Shown here in pieces: positions 32,491-43,839 of a stretch of DNA of 64,000 nucleotides. A program made the position numbers and the translations under genes. Every line of letters starts with the position of its first letter. Position 1 is the stretch's first letter. Source of the stretch: Brachionus plicatilis (taxonomy: Eukaryota > Rotifera > Eurotatoria > Ploima > Brachionidae); the NCBI GenBank assembly GCA_010279815.1, contig QEOQ01000559.1, positions 514,714-578,713 on the forward strand, given 5' to 3'. Under the pieces are notes generated by a model that saw only the letters and a list, made by a program, of their open reading frames with translations, made no database searches and had not been told where the DNA came from.

Positions 32491-33370
32491 ATGAGTAAGG
32501 AATTAGCTTATTCGATTGGCAGCACTTTTCCTCCATTGACACCTGGAATAGCTCGACTGTACAGCATGAGATTTTGTCCCTATTCACACAGAGTTCGACT
32601 TGTATTAGCTGAGAAAAATATTCCGTAATTAATAAATTTGAAAAAATATTTAAAAAAATTTTTTAATTATAATTTTATTATTCAAGACATGAAATAGTTA
32701 ATATAAATCCCAAGAAACGGCCTGAATGGTATTCTGACATTCATCCGGCTGGTTTAATTCCATGCCTTCAATTTGACGACGGAAGAATTGTGTACGAGTC
32801 AGTGATTACAACTGAATATTTGGTAATTAAATGGAATTTTATTTGGCTAAAGAATAATTTTTAATAAAATTTTAGGACGCTGTTTATGCGGAAAAAAAGC
32901 TGATTTCATCTGATCCTTACGAAAGAGCCAGACAACAAATGCTGGTGGACAGTTTTCAAAGAATTGTGGCTTTGTTGTTCAAAGCACTTAAATTCAAGGA
33001 TCCGGAAGCGTTCAATGAAATATGCAAAGTATTGGATCATTATGAAAAAGTTCTGTCCGACACTTTTTTCGGTGGTAAAGATGTGGGTTTTACTGATTTG
33101 ATGATTTGGCCGTGGTTCGAAAGAATTAGAAGTCTTAAAAGTTTACTCAACAACGAATTGGACAAAGAAAGATTCCCTAAGTTGACAACATGGATCAAAA
33201 ATATGACTTTACTTGACAGTGTAAAGAAGACATCGGTCAGACAAGATCATCTAATTGTTTTTACTAAACAATCAACCACTAGTGCTGAGCCCGACTATGA
33301 CATCGGCTTGGAAAAGCCCAAAGAAGAAGAGCCAGCTCCTGCTGAAGAACCACAGTCTAACCCTGAATAA
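32491..33370 (+). CDS. Omega-class glutathione S-transferase (copy 1)
   Basis: Cytosolic glutathione-dependent thiol transferase/dehydroascorbate reductase type. Three exons: 32491-32624, 32687-32822, 32876-33370; 254 residues. Thioredoxin-like domain carries the omega active site [13 protein letters not shown] with the catalytic cysteine, [14 protein letters not shown] (cis-proline region) and [11 protein letters not shown]. The helical domain includes [20 protein letters not shown]. The C-terminus has an unusual Glu/Pro-rich extension ([14 protein letters not shown]). It starts 175 bp after the ABHD12-like stop. A second, shorter omega GST lies at 38915-39672 with the first intron at the same place. 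Confidence 0.93.
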
Positions 33371-34319
33371 TTTTATTTTTATTTGAGTGAATTTTTAGTG
33401 AATTTTCTATTAAATAGAGTTGTTGTTTTATATAGATAAATTTTAAAGCTATTTTAATTAAATGTGTGTCTTTGGAAATAAATGATCTTAGATAAAATTA
33501 TCTTTATAATTTTTGGCACATGGTTTACCATGGAATTTTTTTTATAGAAATTCAAGTTTTTTTTTTAGAAATTCAAGAATTAGATTTAAATAAAATTAAG
33601 TGATCATAGAAAAAAAATCTAAAGCAATTAATCTTCTAATCAAAATAAAAGTTGATTCGATAATTTACAAATAAGACAAACATTAAAGTAAATTTTAACG
33701 GGTGTAGAATAAAAAATGGCACAAAACCCATTAACCCATTTTTTTCAAAATTTAAAACCAGACTGATACCAGCTTTAAAATAAATAAAAATTATATCATA
33801 AAGTTGAATTTTCGATAAGTTGTGAGTGAAAAATCTATGAAACCATCAAATAATTGAAGAATGTTTAGAGTTTTTTCATGAGTAGAAAAATAATTGAATT
33901 AAAGTTTTTATTGAACATCTCATGTACAGGGGTGTTTATTTACCAATTAAAACTAACATTCCTTTTTTATAACATTAATCAACTAAAATAAAATTGAATG
34001 CTAAATATGTCCGCAAAATCTTCATATTCTGGTTGTCAGACTGGTGGAAGAATATAACAAAGGTTTCGAATCAAGAAATATCGAGTACCCAACTCAATCA
34101 TGCAATTGCTACCTTCCTATTTCTTCTTTTTTTTCTGAACAATAAAATATTTAAAAAATGAATTCTGAAACTCTCTATCTTTATCGTTTCTAAATATTTC
34201 TTTATTTATTTTTAATTCTAATATTTCCCTATTTTATAACTTAAATTATTTTTACTTTTTTATCTTATTTTTTAACTTTAAATTAATTTTTTTATAAAAA
34301 AAATAGAAAGAATCATTGT
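33371..34319. other. Intergenic, nothing recognised
   Basis: AT-rich sequence downstream of the first omega GST. No ORF, inverted repeat or RNA gene supported. Confidence 0.4.
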
Positions 34320-34720
34320 TATTAACTCTGCCCACATGGCCGGTCCCAAGCCCGGGTGAAAAAAAGAGGAGGGGTGATGATGACGCAGGCGCATAGAGGC
34401 CGGGATGAGGAGGCTTGCAAGCTAGAGCTGATGATAGTCTGTTGGGTCCAAAAAGCCTTAGTGAAAAAAGTAAAGTGTCTTTAGTTTGGATAAGCTTGTA
34501 TCCAGATATAGATACGCTTGGTTTGTGGTTCCAAGCTAGTCTAAATAGTTGCCGAGTTCGCAGCCATTAAGTGCTCGGATGAGTGGCGCTGTTTATGATG
34601 AACGTCCCATATGTAACTTTGGCCGCTGACTGTTGAGTTGCAATCATACCGATGCCGGTCCCAAGTCCGGATGAGAAAATGAGAGGGTAAGGACTAACAG
34701 TGTGACTTGACAGATAAACA
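34320..34720. other. GC-rich island with duplicated GCCGGTCCCAAG motif
   Basis: About 400 bp of near-balanced composition in otherwise 75-80% AT sequence. GCCGGTCCCAAGCCCGGGTGA at about 34341 recurs as GCCGGTCCCAAGTCCGGATGA at about 34655, each followed by an A/G-rich GAGGAGGG or GAGAGGG string. Between them are several potential short stems (CTTGCAAGC, GGTTCCAAGC...). No open reading frame. Candidates are a structured non-coding RNA or the untranslated end of a retrotransposon; neither is proven. Confidence 0.45.
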
Positions 34721-35650
34721 CACGAGAAAAAGTTTATTAAATATTTATTTTGAAAAAAAAAGATTCGGCTCAGACTCTTTTAAAATTAATTTAGCTAATT
34801 TTACAGGGTATAAATAGCCTGGTATCAAAGAAATTATTCAGTCAGTTTTTCAATTTAAAAAAAAATTTATTTTAGAACAATATTTTTTCTAATAAGAAAT
34901 ATGGCCCATATTCAATGATAATTTTTCTTGATTTTTTATTTTGGATGCCAATTTTTCAAATTTTAAATTAATAAAAGAAGGCTTTGTCGGGCATTTTAGT
35001 GCTTGAAATTGATTTCACACTTAAAAAAAAGCAGATTAAAAAAAAGTTCTTGAACATAACGTTTATAAAGACTTTATATAAACTAGATGACCCCCTTTAT
35101 GGTAAACTTTTTTCTTTTAAAAGTTTATATCATTAGATGTGTAAGATTGAAATATAGTATTTCAAAATTATTAAGTTGATTATGAAAACTTTAATTCCAA
35201 AAAATTATTTTTTTAATTATTTTTTTGAAAATAATGAAAAATTGAAAAATGAAATTTGAGGATATAAAATTCTATAACCTTTAAAAATTTTTAAGAACAA
35301 TTCGGCTTTTTTAGTTCTTAAGATCTAAAAAAAATTTAGAATCATTTTTTAATTGATACAGTATGATGGAAAACAATTTAAATGAAAAATCGAGAAGTAA
35401 GTCCATTTTCTCAAATATTCCAAGATGAAAATGAACGATTTTTTGCATTTTTTTTTTAAATTCAATTTTTCCTTTTTTTTCTTTATTTTCTTTTTTTTAG
35501 AAAGATATGTTTATTGTTTGTTTTGTTCAATGTTTATTTGAATTTTGTAACCTTGTCAGAATTTTAATTTATTTTAATCCGATTAAAATTCATAATATTA
35601 AAAATTAAACGGGGTCTCGGCCGAACACTTGCACAGAGTTTCAGGCTTGT
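34721..35650. other. Intergenic, nothing recognised
   Basis: AT-rich, low-complexity; contains CAGGGTATAAATAG at about 34804, a TATA-like string with no gene nearby. No other feature. Confidence 0.35.
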
Positions 35651-36017
35651 TGTCAGTTAGGTTTTGTGAAATTCAGTACAAAATGATTAAAAGAACATAA
35701 AAAAAGGTAAAAAAAATTGAATAACTTTTTTTCTAAATGTTTAAACTTAATTCTGTAAATGCAACTTCAATCAAGGTCATATCAAGGTCTGCTAAATTTG
35801 CAGAGTTTAGCAGAAATTAAATTTCTATCTAATCGAGCGTAGGGCATTTTGCAGAAATTTTGCACATTATTAGCAGCCTTTTACAGTTGATGCAACTTTG
35901 AAAGTTGCACCATTCTGCATTCACAGAATTAATTTTAAACTTTTTGAAAAAAAGTTATTTAATTTTTTTAAACTTTGTTCTGTTGTTTTGTTCTGAACTT
36001 CACAAAACCTGTCAGTT
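35651..36017. mobile_element. MITE with 8-bp duplication (hAT-like)
   Basis: TGTCAGTT at 35651-35658 and 36010-36017 flanks an inverted repeat starting AGGTTTTGTGAAATTCAG and ending CTGAACTTCACAAAACC (reverse strand of the same). Arms pair through ATAACTTTTTTTC and AATTCTGT for about 120 bp; the centre contains TTGCAGA modules. 351 bp, no ORF. The 8-bp duplication fits hAT or Merlin-type transposases; the ends lack GGGTCT so hAT-like is preferred. Confidence 0.7.
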
Positions 36018-36796
36018 GGAAAAATATTATTTAAAATGAAAATTTAATTTAGGATAAAATTTTCTGATTATTTTTTTTAAAAATAATTTAAAAAAGAAAT
36101 TTTTATTTCTTTTTTTATTTTAAAAAGCCCTTGAAAAATGTTTCAAAGACGGTGGTTAAAATTTTACCGTTTTTACAATATAAATATGCTTCTTTAAATG
36201 ATTTTAAAAAAAAAGATAAAAATAAAATTAAATTGCGCAGTTGAATTAAATACTTTTTAATGACATGCATTTTCCTGCAAAATTGCAGAGTTTTTACAGA
36301 GCCTATTCTAATATTCAGCATTTTTTTTGCATTATTTTGTATTTTGCAGAGAGATTTAATCAAATACCATTCAAAAGTTATAAAAAAATTACTTTTTGAT
36401 CTGATTTTTTTGATCCTAAACTTCTAGATGCCAATGCACTGACATTATTGAGTGAATATTTGTATTGAGGTATGAGAAAAATTTGTATGTTTAATTATTT
36501 TAAGTTAGATATTAATTAAAAATTTGTATGTTTAGGTACATTAAGTTCACTTTAAAGTTGATTAATTAGTTAATTTTCTTAATTGTAAAAAAATAATTAG
36601 AAATAATAATAAGATAAAATTTATTAATTCTAAATATTTTTGAATTATTTAAAATTTTTTTGTCTATTTTCATTAAGAAAAACGCTTTCTTAACCAATTA
36701 GTAAATTTTAATACTTTTTTCTTTAAAAAAAATAAAACCTGTTTTTAGATAATATGAATGAAAATAAAGAAATTCTTTTAAATAAAATATTTTACT
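36018..36796. other. Intergenic, AT-rich
   Basis: No gene supported. TTGCAGAG strings at about 36283 and 36346 resemble the core of the neighbouring MITE, perhaps an older overlapping copy. Confidence 0.3.
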
Positions 36797-37032
36797 TTAA
36801 CCTTCATACAGCTTCATTCATGAGTAAAAAAATCTCATTTTTTACTAAGAGTGGGTCAAAAATACCCCAATGTAATTTTGTGACCAATGAAATATACTAA
36901 ACTTTCCAATAATAATAAAAAAATAAATTTTAATAAAAGCGAAAAAATTTTAGGGTTTTTTTTTTGACCCATCTTAGCATTTTTAAGTTGGTCGGATCAA
37001 AAATGACCCAATCATGGCTGTATGAAGGTAAA
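36797..37032. mobile_element. piggyBac-like MITE
   Basis: Ends CCTTCATACAGC (36801) and GCTGTATGAAGG (to 37028), each followed inward by a TGGGTCAAAAAT/ATTTTTGATCC block of the GGGTCATTTTTGACCC type. TTAA sits outside the left end (36797-36800); the right flank is TAAA, one base off. TTAA duplication, CC start and GGGTCA subterminal blocks are typical of piggyBac-type elements. 228 bp, no ORF. Confidence 0.75.
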
Positions 37033-37734
37033 GGTTCTTATTTTCTTAAAACATATCGGCTTAGTTTTATTAAAAATTTAAAAGTTGAGTCACTTGAGTT
37101 CTCACACGATCAAAAAGTTATGTAATTAGTCCAAGTGCTCTCGAGTATGATAATGCTCGAAATGACATTAAGATGTTAGAAATATTTAAGCAAATACCCG
37201 AGAGAAAAAAAGGCAAAAAGGCTCATAGAGTTAGGTTCAAAAATTGTCTAAATTTGAGTTATTTTCTATTTCGAAATTAACTCTTACATTTTTTAGTTAG
37301 AGTAAAAATTAAATTAAGACTTTATATTTGGAAAATATTCCAGGGCATTTTCTAACTAATTCAATTTTAAATACTAAAGCATATAAACTTATTGATTAGA
37401 TCTAAAAGAAATAAGGTTGGATATGAGTTTTACTTCCGAACTCAAACTCCTTGAGATAAAAAAATCAAAATCTAAAAAAAAATACAAATTAAAAGTTGAA
37501 TTTAAAGAAAAGAATAAGATATAAATAATATAAGTTAAAATGTAATTTTCAATTAATATTATTTATTATATTTTATTATTCTTTGTTTGTTAATCTGCCC
37601 GAGCTTAATCTCCTTCAGAACAAAAAATTAAATAAAAAAATTCAATAAAATTAAATTTAAAAAAAAGAAGGAAAAATTAAGAATTTAAAGTTTAAGGAAA
37701 AACAGAATAGATAGAAAAGCTAAATTTTATCCTT
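37033..37734. other. Intergenic with a dispersed repeat piece
   Basis: 37585-37680 (TTGTTAATCTGCCCGAGCTTAATCTCCTTCAGAA then AATAAAATTAAATTTAAAA) resembles 5625-5710. Nothing else recognised. Confidence 0.35.
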
Positions 37735-37990
37735 TTATTTTTTTCCCAATTCATTATCTGACTCCTCTACAACATCAATTTTGTTTAAATCATTGTCTAA
37801 GACAAAACCAAATTTCACTTTTGCTAAATTTTGAATAAATTTTAGTTTTTTGTCAAGAGACAGTTGCTTTCGTTTAATCCGCAATTTGAGGTTTTTGAGT
37901 TCTTGTTGCTCTGTGTTATACTTGGCTATTATCAGGGCTAGATTCTTGAAATCAGTTTTCTTTGTTTTTATTTGTTTTTTATTTATTCAT
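37735..37990 (-). pseudogene. Unassigned coiled-coil-like C-terminal fragment
   Basis: About 80 open codons with no ATG, ending in TAA: ..FKNLALIIAKYNTEQQELK.., a lysine-rich heptad-like stretch, then KFGFVLDND and an acidic end (VVEESDNELGKK). It looks like real protein sequence with coiled-coil character. It could be the last exon of a minus-strand gene or a retroposed fragment; the 37600 repeat lies directly downstream. No family recognised. Confidence 0.3.
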
Positions 37991-38914
37991 TTTTGCTTTG
38001 GTAAAATTAAAAAAAATTTGGTTTATTCTAATGTAATTGAATAATTGACTGAAAGTTTAACTAACTTTACAAAAACATCAGAAAATTTTATTGTAAAAAG
38101 TGTGATTTTTTTTAAAAAAAGTAACACAGTTAATAAGCGTGGGAAAATTTATTTCTCTGATTCTCTTAATTTTTTAGCTAACTTTTTCACACTTTTGATT
38201 TTTAAATAGTAAGGATACAAAAAAATAGCCATAATTTATCTTATAAAATTAAATTAAATTGAAATAAGATTTTATCGTTTATAATTGGAACCAAAATATG
38301 CAAATAAAAAGAACTCTCTTTTTATTTTAAATTAAATTTTTTACTTGTAATAGAAAAAATCTTCTCAGTTTTTAAATTTGATTATTTAATTTCTTCGTAA
38401 GCCATACGAAGTATTAAATTACAAAAAATTCAGTAAATTTCATATTAAGTTGTTAACAATTTTGATAATAAATGCTTAAATTTTAGAATTCAATAAAAAA
38501 AATTAATAGTTTTTGGTAATTTTAAAAGCATTCTGTTTGATTGTGAATAAAATTTTTAAATGTTATTTTTAATAAAAATATATTTTTGATCAAGTTTAAA
38601 AAAGCAAAAATTTTTTATCATATTCCATTTATACTATTTAAATAAAGAAAAAAATTAAATCTAAGCTTGGTTTTTAGATTTTTAATTATAACAATTATAA
38701 TGCAAAAATTCATAGAAAACTTAACAAAATAGCTTTGTAATGCTTAGCAATCAAAATTTATCAAATATTAAAATTTTTCTGTTAGATCTAAGGCAAGAAA
38801 CGTGCTAGTTTATGTAAAAAATATCTAAATTAAAATTTAATTATTACAAAGTAGTTTTTAAACAACCTATAAATAGACCTTAATCATATTTTAGAGAATA
38901 AAAAAAATCAAGCA
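37991..38914. other. Intergenic upstream of second omega GST
   Basis: AT-rich. CAACCTATAAATAG at about 38865 is a TATA-like element about 45 bp before the GST start codon, a plausible core promoter. Confidence 0.4.
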
Positions 38915-39672
38915 ATGAGTTTAAAACATTTAGGCCCAGGCTCTCAATTGCCACCACTTCAACCAGGTAAACTAAGACTTTATTCAATGGTATTTTGTCC
39001 ATTCGCACAAAGATCAAGACTAGTCTTAGCCGCCAAAAATATTCCGTAAAACTAATAAATATATTTAAAAAATAAAACAATTTTTATTTTAATTCTAGTT
39101 ATGAGGTTGTAAACATAAAGCTAAAAGTAAAACCAGAATGGTATTTGGCAATTAATCCATCTGGAATGGTACCTTGCTTGCAATTCGATGATGGTCGAGC
39201 TATACCCGAGTCATTGATAGTCAGCGAGTATCTAGACAATGCTTTTCCTGAAAACAAGCTTAAGCCCTCGGATCCTTACACAAATGCTGTTCACACTGTA
39301 ATGATTGATTCGCTTGGAAAAGTAATTACACCATTTTACAAATTTTTGTTCGGTGATGCGACAGCTGCCGAAAATTTGTTAACAGCACTTGAATATTATG
39401 AAAAAAAATTGGAAAATAATTACTTGGGTGGTGATCAACCGGCGTTTGTTGATTACATGATTTGGCCATGGATAGAAAGATTAGAATTTTTAAAGCAGAA
39501 GAAAAATTTAGATCTAAATGAGGAAAGATTTCCAAGACTGATTGCCTACATTCAGAGAATGAAGCAGGTACCAGCTGTGAAAGAAACTATTTTATCCGTA
39601 GAAGTCTACGATAAATTTTTTAAAAGCTATTCAGGCGATGAACCTGATTATGATTGTGGCATAAACGTTTAG
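38915..39672 (+). CDS. Omega-class glutathione S-transferase (copy 2)
   Basis: Two exons, 38915-39045 and 39099-39672; 234 residues. Active-site motif [13 protein letters not shown] with the omega-class cysteine, [15 protein letters not shown] and [12 protein letters not shown], then [19 protein letters not shown] in the helical domain. Compared with copy 1 at 32491-33370 it keeps the first intron (after KNIP in both) but lacks the second intron and the Glu/Pro-rich tail. Both end with EPDYD.GI-type residues (EPDYDCGI; copy 1 EPDYDIGL). The pair looks like a local duplication later split by about 5.5 kb of repeats. Confidence 0.93.
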
Positions 39673-39912
39673 TATTTCTGGCCATTATTTTCAATAGATA
39701 ACTATTTTTAACTATAATGAAATTAATTTTTTAATTTTTTTTAAATTATTTAATACAATAAAATTATAAAAATAAAATGATTTTGTACTATTTATTTTTA
39801 AGAATAAATTTTAGATCAACGAAAAAAACAAATTTTTTTCACAAATCTTAATTAACTTCATAAAATTACCAACATACTGAAATTTTTTGTTTAAATTTTG
39901 AAAAATTTTGAT

Positions 39913-41197
39913 ATGAAAGCGTTCGATATACATCAACAGTCTCAAGACGATCTTTTGAGTCTTCTTCGTCGCCTGGTATACCATGGTGAGAATAATTCGG
40001 CATTGGTAATAGGTCCTCGCGGCTCAGGAAAAACTTTTCTAATAAATAAAATAATTGAGTCATTCACCCAAGAATTGAAGGAAAAAAATTGCTCTGATGA
40101 TTTAATTGTAGTTTATTTATCAGGTAATTGAAAAATAAGAATTAAACAACAAAAAAAAAATTAATTTCTTCCAAGGTTGTCTTCAGATCGATGACAAATC
40201 AGCCTTGCTGGAGATAACCCGTCAATTAGAGCTCGAAAATTGCATAAATGGCAAAGTTTTTGGCTCTTTTTGTGACAGTTTTGAATTTTTACTCAAATCT
40301 TTTCGCTCTGGTGGTCAAACTTCAAAGCCTTTGGTTTTTATAATGGACGAATTTGATCTTTTCACCAAGAACAAGACTCAACTTTTATTATACACTTTAC
40401 TAAACACAATTCAGAGCTCATCGAGTCCAATGTTTATGATCGGCGCTACATGCCGTATTGATGTACTTGATCTTTTGGAGAAAAGAATCAAATCACGCTT
40501 TTCACACAGACAAATTTACCTATTCAATGACTACTCTTTCGAAACCTATATGGAAATGGCCAAATTTTTCATTCAGTCAAACAAAAGGTCCAACGGTAAC
40601 ACAAATACTCCAGAATATTTAAACATTCTATTCGAGGATAAAAATATATTGAAATTTTTTGCTCGTCAATACGACTATGATAGATCAATGGCCACTCTAA
40701 AGAGGCTCTTGATCTTGCCAAGTCTGATTTTTGACCAGTTGAGCCAAGAGGACATAATCAGCAAGAATTTAGACATGGTTAAAAAAGAGCTAATTAAATC
40801 CTACAATTTACTTAACATTGACACTAAGTATTCTTTGTTGTCTGGTCTGTCTATTCTAGAGCTCACGTTGGTGGTGGTTATGCTCGAAATGAGTGAGACA
40901 TATCCCGATGAGCCATTTAATTTTGATCTCGTTTACAATGCCTACCTGAAGTATCTGCAAAAAAAAAATTGGAATCAGCAAAGGCATGAACGACAAATAA
41001 TTCTCAAAGCATATGAACATTTGATTAGCTTAAAATTTGTGCTGCCATCTTCTGATGCTACTAGTTCCAATCGTTCGACTAAAATCAGCAAAGAGCACTC
41101 ACTAATGTATCTGGCTTTGGACAAAGACGAAATTCAGCTATGCATTGACCAGTATCCAAATTGTCCAACAGAATTAAAATATTACTCAATGGTTTAA
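39913..41197 (+). CDS. ORC4: Origin recognition complex subunit 4
   Basis: AAA+ subunit of ORC that binds replication origins and loads MCM. Two exons, 39913-40123 and 40176-41197, 52-nt intron; 410 residues (human 436). The first ATG in frame is at 39913. Walker A is GPRGSGKT, followed by LQIDDKSALLEITRQLELEN; Walker B is FIMDEFDLF; then IGATCRIDVLDLLEKR and SRFSHRQIYLF, which match ORC4 closely, and SILELTLVVVMLEM and YPNCPTELK near the C-terminus. It starts 240 bp after the second GST on the same strand. Confidence 0.96.
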
Positions 41198-43009
41198 ATT
41201 GTATATTAAAATTGAATTTTGAATTTTTACTTTTTCAATAAAATTTTTTGTAATCTGACGCCTGCAGGTATATCAATTGCAAAAGTGAATAAATTAAGAT
41301 ATCAGTCTCCGCAAAATTACTATTAATATTAAAAATAATAAAAAAGAATTTTTTAATTAAATTTTTCTGTTGTGAAGACATAAAAATATGAAATAAATGT
41401 CTTTATGGCTTAAAATAGCTTTATATATTTGCAAATAACTTAATGCATCGATACTGAGGTTTCAGGTTTTGGTATGCGCCAAAATTGTATTATCAGATAA
41501 ATAAGATAATGTCTAATGCCAACAGTTCAATAATTTAATTATTTTAAAAAAAAAATTTTAAAAGTTGGTGAATGAATAACATCAGAAGATTAATGAAAAA
41601 TAAGTTTAATTTAATGTTTGTGTTCAATAACAGAATAAAAATTTATTGATATTTAATTTTGGATAAAAGAGAACAAAAAAATAAGTTTAAAAAAATCAAT
41701 TATGATTTTGCTTACTTTTGATCCTGTTGGTCTTCCAACTGGCAACATTTTTTTTAAGTATCACAATTTTTAATATCAAAAAATGATGACCAGAAACAAA
41801 AATTTTTAAAAACCGAGTTAAAACTTTTTCTCAAAAATAGTTATATAAAAAATGGCCCTTGAAAAAAAATTTTATTTTGAAACAAATTTTTAATTTTGAA
41901 ATTTGAATTAATCTCAACTTTAATGCATTTTGTTCCATCGGATCACTAGGTCGATATTATTTTAGTTTCTTTTGGATGATCTGTCATTTTTATGGTAAAC
42001 ATTGAGTAAAAAAATTAAATTCTTCAAATCAAAGCTATTTAAATCGTCAATTTAAAAATAAATTAGTAATTTTTTCTTTAATAAAATAATTAAATTTTTT
42101 AAAAATTAAATGTCTTTAGGAAAAGCTCCATAAACCTTTCAGCTTATAATTCAGGCATTCAGGTAAAAAAATTTTTTCGAATTTTTTTTATAAATGATAG
42201 CTAATATTGTCTTGAAAAGTTTTTCAACTTTTTTTTCAAACTATTAGTTTCCAAATTTAAAATAACTTGGAAATATTTTGGTACATTTTTACCGTTACTC
42301 TTACCTTTCCAAAGGACGATCCTCAAAGAAAAATCTATATATCAAATGATTCAGTTTGTTCTCCTCTACAAATTGATATAAAGATCGTTGAGAATTTATA
42401 AGAAATAAAAAACTATATACAAAGTGTCAATCGTCCTTTGACAAAAATAAGACAAAAATTCAAAAAATTTCCATTTTAAAAAAGAAACGAAAGTTTAATC
42501 TCAACTTATTTTGAACTTTTTCTTCCTAATCATTAAGGAAATAATAAAACACTGTTTAAAAATAATATGATATTAAAAATAATATTGGCTTTTAAATTTT
42601 AAAAATCTCCAGTCAAATCATCGGACTGAATTTTCCCTTAATTGTGCATTGATTGATATATTGATTTTTGATTTTTTTTTACTTTGAAAAATTATCGATA
42701 AAATTTTTAATTTTTTCTCTGTTTGACTCAATATCCGTGTTTGAGTATATCAATTACATCTAAGACTTATTTGCTTGATATTGAGATGAATTGAAACATT
42801 ATTTTTTAAAATATGTTTTTTAGAATTTGTGGCTTTGTTCATTAATTATTTATCGATCAATAAGGATATCATATATTAAGCCTTAGTAATTATTTTCCTA
42901 TTTTCATTATCGATTTTAATATTTTTTTTCAATCAGTCAAAAAATCGGTAACCTAAACTTGATTTTAAATTTAAAAAATTGTCAAAAATTTACATGAAAA
43001 ATAGATAGA
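41198..43009. other. Intergenic, 1.8 kb
   Basis: AT-rich with no supported gene. AAAGGACGAT at about 42313 and ATCGTCCTTT at about 42430 form a 10-bp inverted pair 115 bp apart, possibly a degraded MITE. Confidence 0.35.
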
Positions 43010-43411
43010 ATGAATTCGAGTTCAGAAACCACTGTCGATCCAATTAATTTGAATATTTCTTACGAAGTAGTGGAGCCAATAGTGTCATATATTGCTTTAG
43101 CCTTGGTTCTTATCTTTATTTTAGTTCTGATTGTGTCCAGACTGGTCATAACTACTGAAAAATCAAAATCTGATTTAATCTTGTTCAATCAATCACCGCA
43201 TAAACATTTAGAATTACTAGTTTCCAATAAATCAGCCAATTCTGGCGCTATGAACAACATGCATGCTGCAATTGCGGTCGGTCTAATGATTCCACCTCCT
43301 GGATATGAGCCTCCACCAAAAGACCCGACAAAATCCAATGGTATTGGGCCCAAAAAGTTGAGAAATGCTGGTGAGGGACCGGTTGCCAGATCGAAAAAAC
43401 CAAAATTCTAG
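43010..43411 (+). CDS. Small single-pass membrane protein, unknown
   Basis: 133-residue ORF from an ATG (MNSSSETTVDPINLNISYEV). Residues 1-22 are polar with two N-x-S/T sites (NSS, NIS), 23-46 form one strong membrane helix (IVSYIALALVLIFILVLIVS), and the remainder is basic and proline-rich (IPPPGYEPPPKD, ending RSKKPKF). This fits a type III/I protein with a short outside segment and a cytoplasmic tail; PPGY is a potential WW-domain ligand. Codon use looks more GC-balanced than the flanks, supporting a real gene. No family recognised. Confidence 0.55.
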   Translation: MNSSSETTVDPINLNISYEVVEPIVSYIALALVLIFILVLIVSRLVITTEKSKSDLILFNQSPHKHLELLVSNKSANSGAMNNMHAAIAVGLMIPPPGYEPPPKDPTKSNGIGPKKLRNAGEGPVARSKKPKF

Positions 43412-43839
43412 TTCAACAATTTTTGTTAACTTTATCCGGTAATAAGTTTATAATGTAGATTTTTCACATTTTTTTTCAGCTGAAATAACATTTAATTTTA
43501 TAATTTTTCAAGTTTGTTCTCTAATTTTAATTTTTTAAATGACTAGCTCAAAAAAATAAAATTTTTAAAAAATTTGAAATTAATCAATTTTTAATTTTGG
43601 TTTATTACAAAATTCAATATTCTATGATTTTTAATCTTTAATTATAGAATGAGAGTAAACTTCGACCACTTTGAAACAACTTCAAAGAATAAAAATAAAT
43701 TTTAGTAGCTTAAATTTAATAAAATAAACTAAAATAACATGAAATTAATTTAATCAGTTTAGACAGAATTTTCAGACCTATTTTATTCGAATGATCAATT
43801 ACCCAGCAGATGCTTTTTAATGTGAAGAAGTGAAGCATC
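43412..43839. other. Intergenic, nothing recognised
   Basis: AT-rich 3' flank of the small membrane protein gene. Confidence 0.35.

Noticed and set aside
34320..34720. rRNA or tRNA genes in the GC-rich island
   Set aside because: No conserved rRNA block and no cloverleaf with box A/B spacing could be read.
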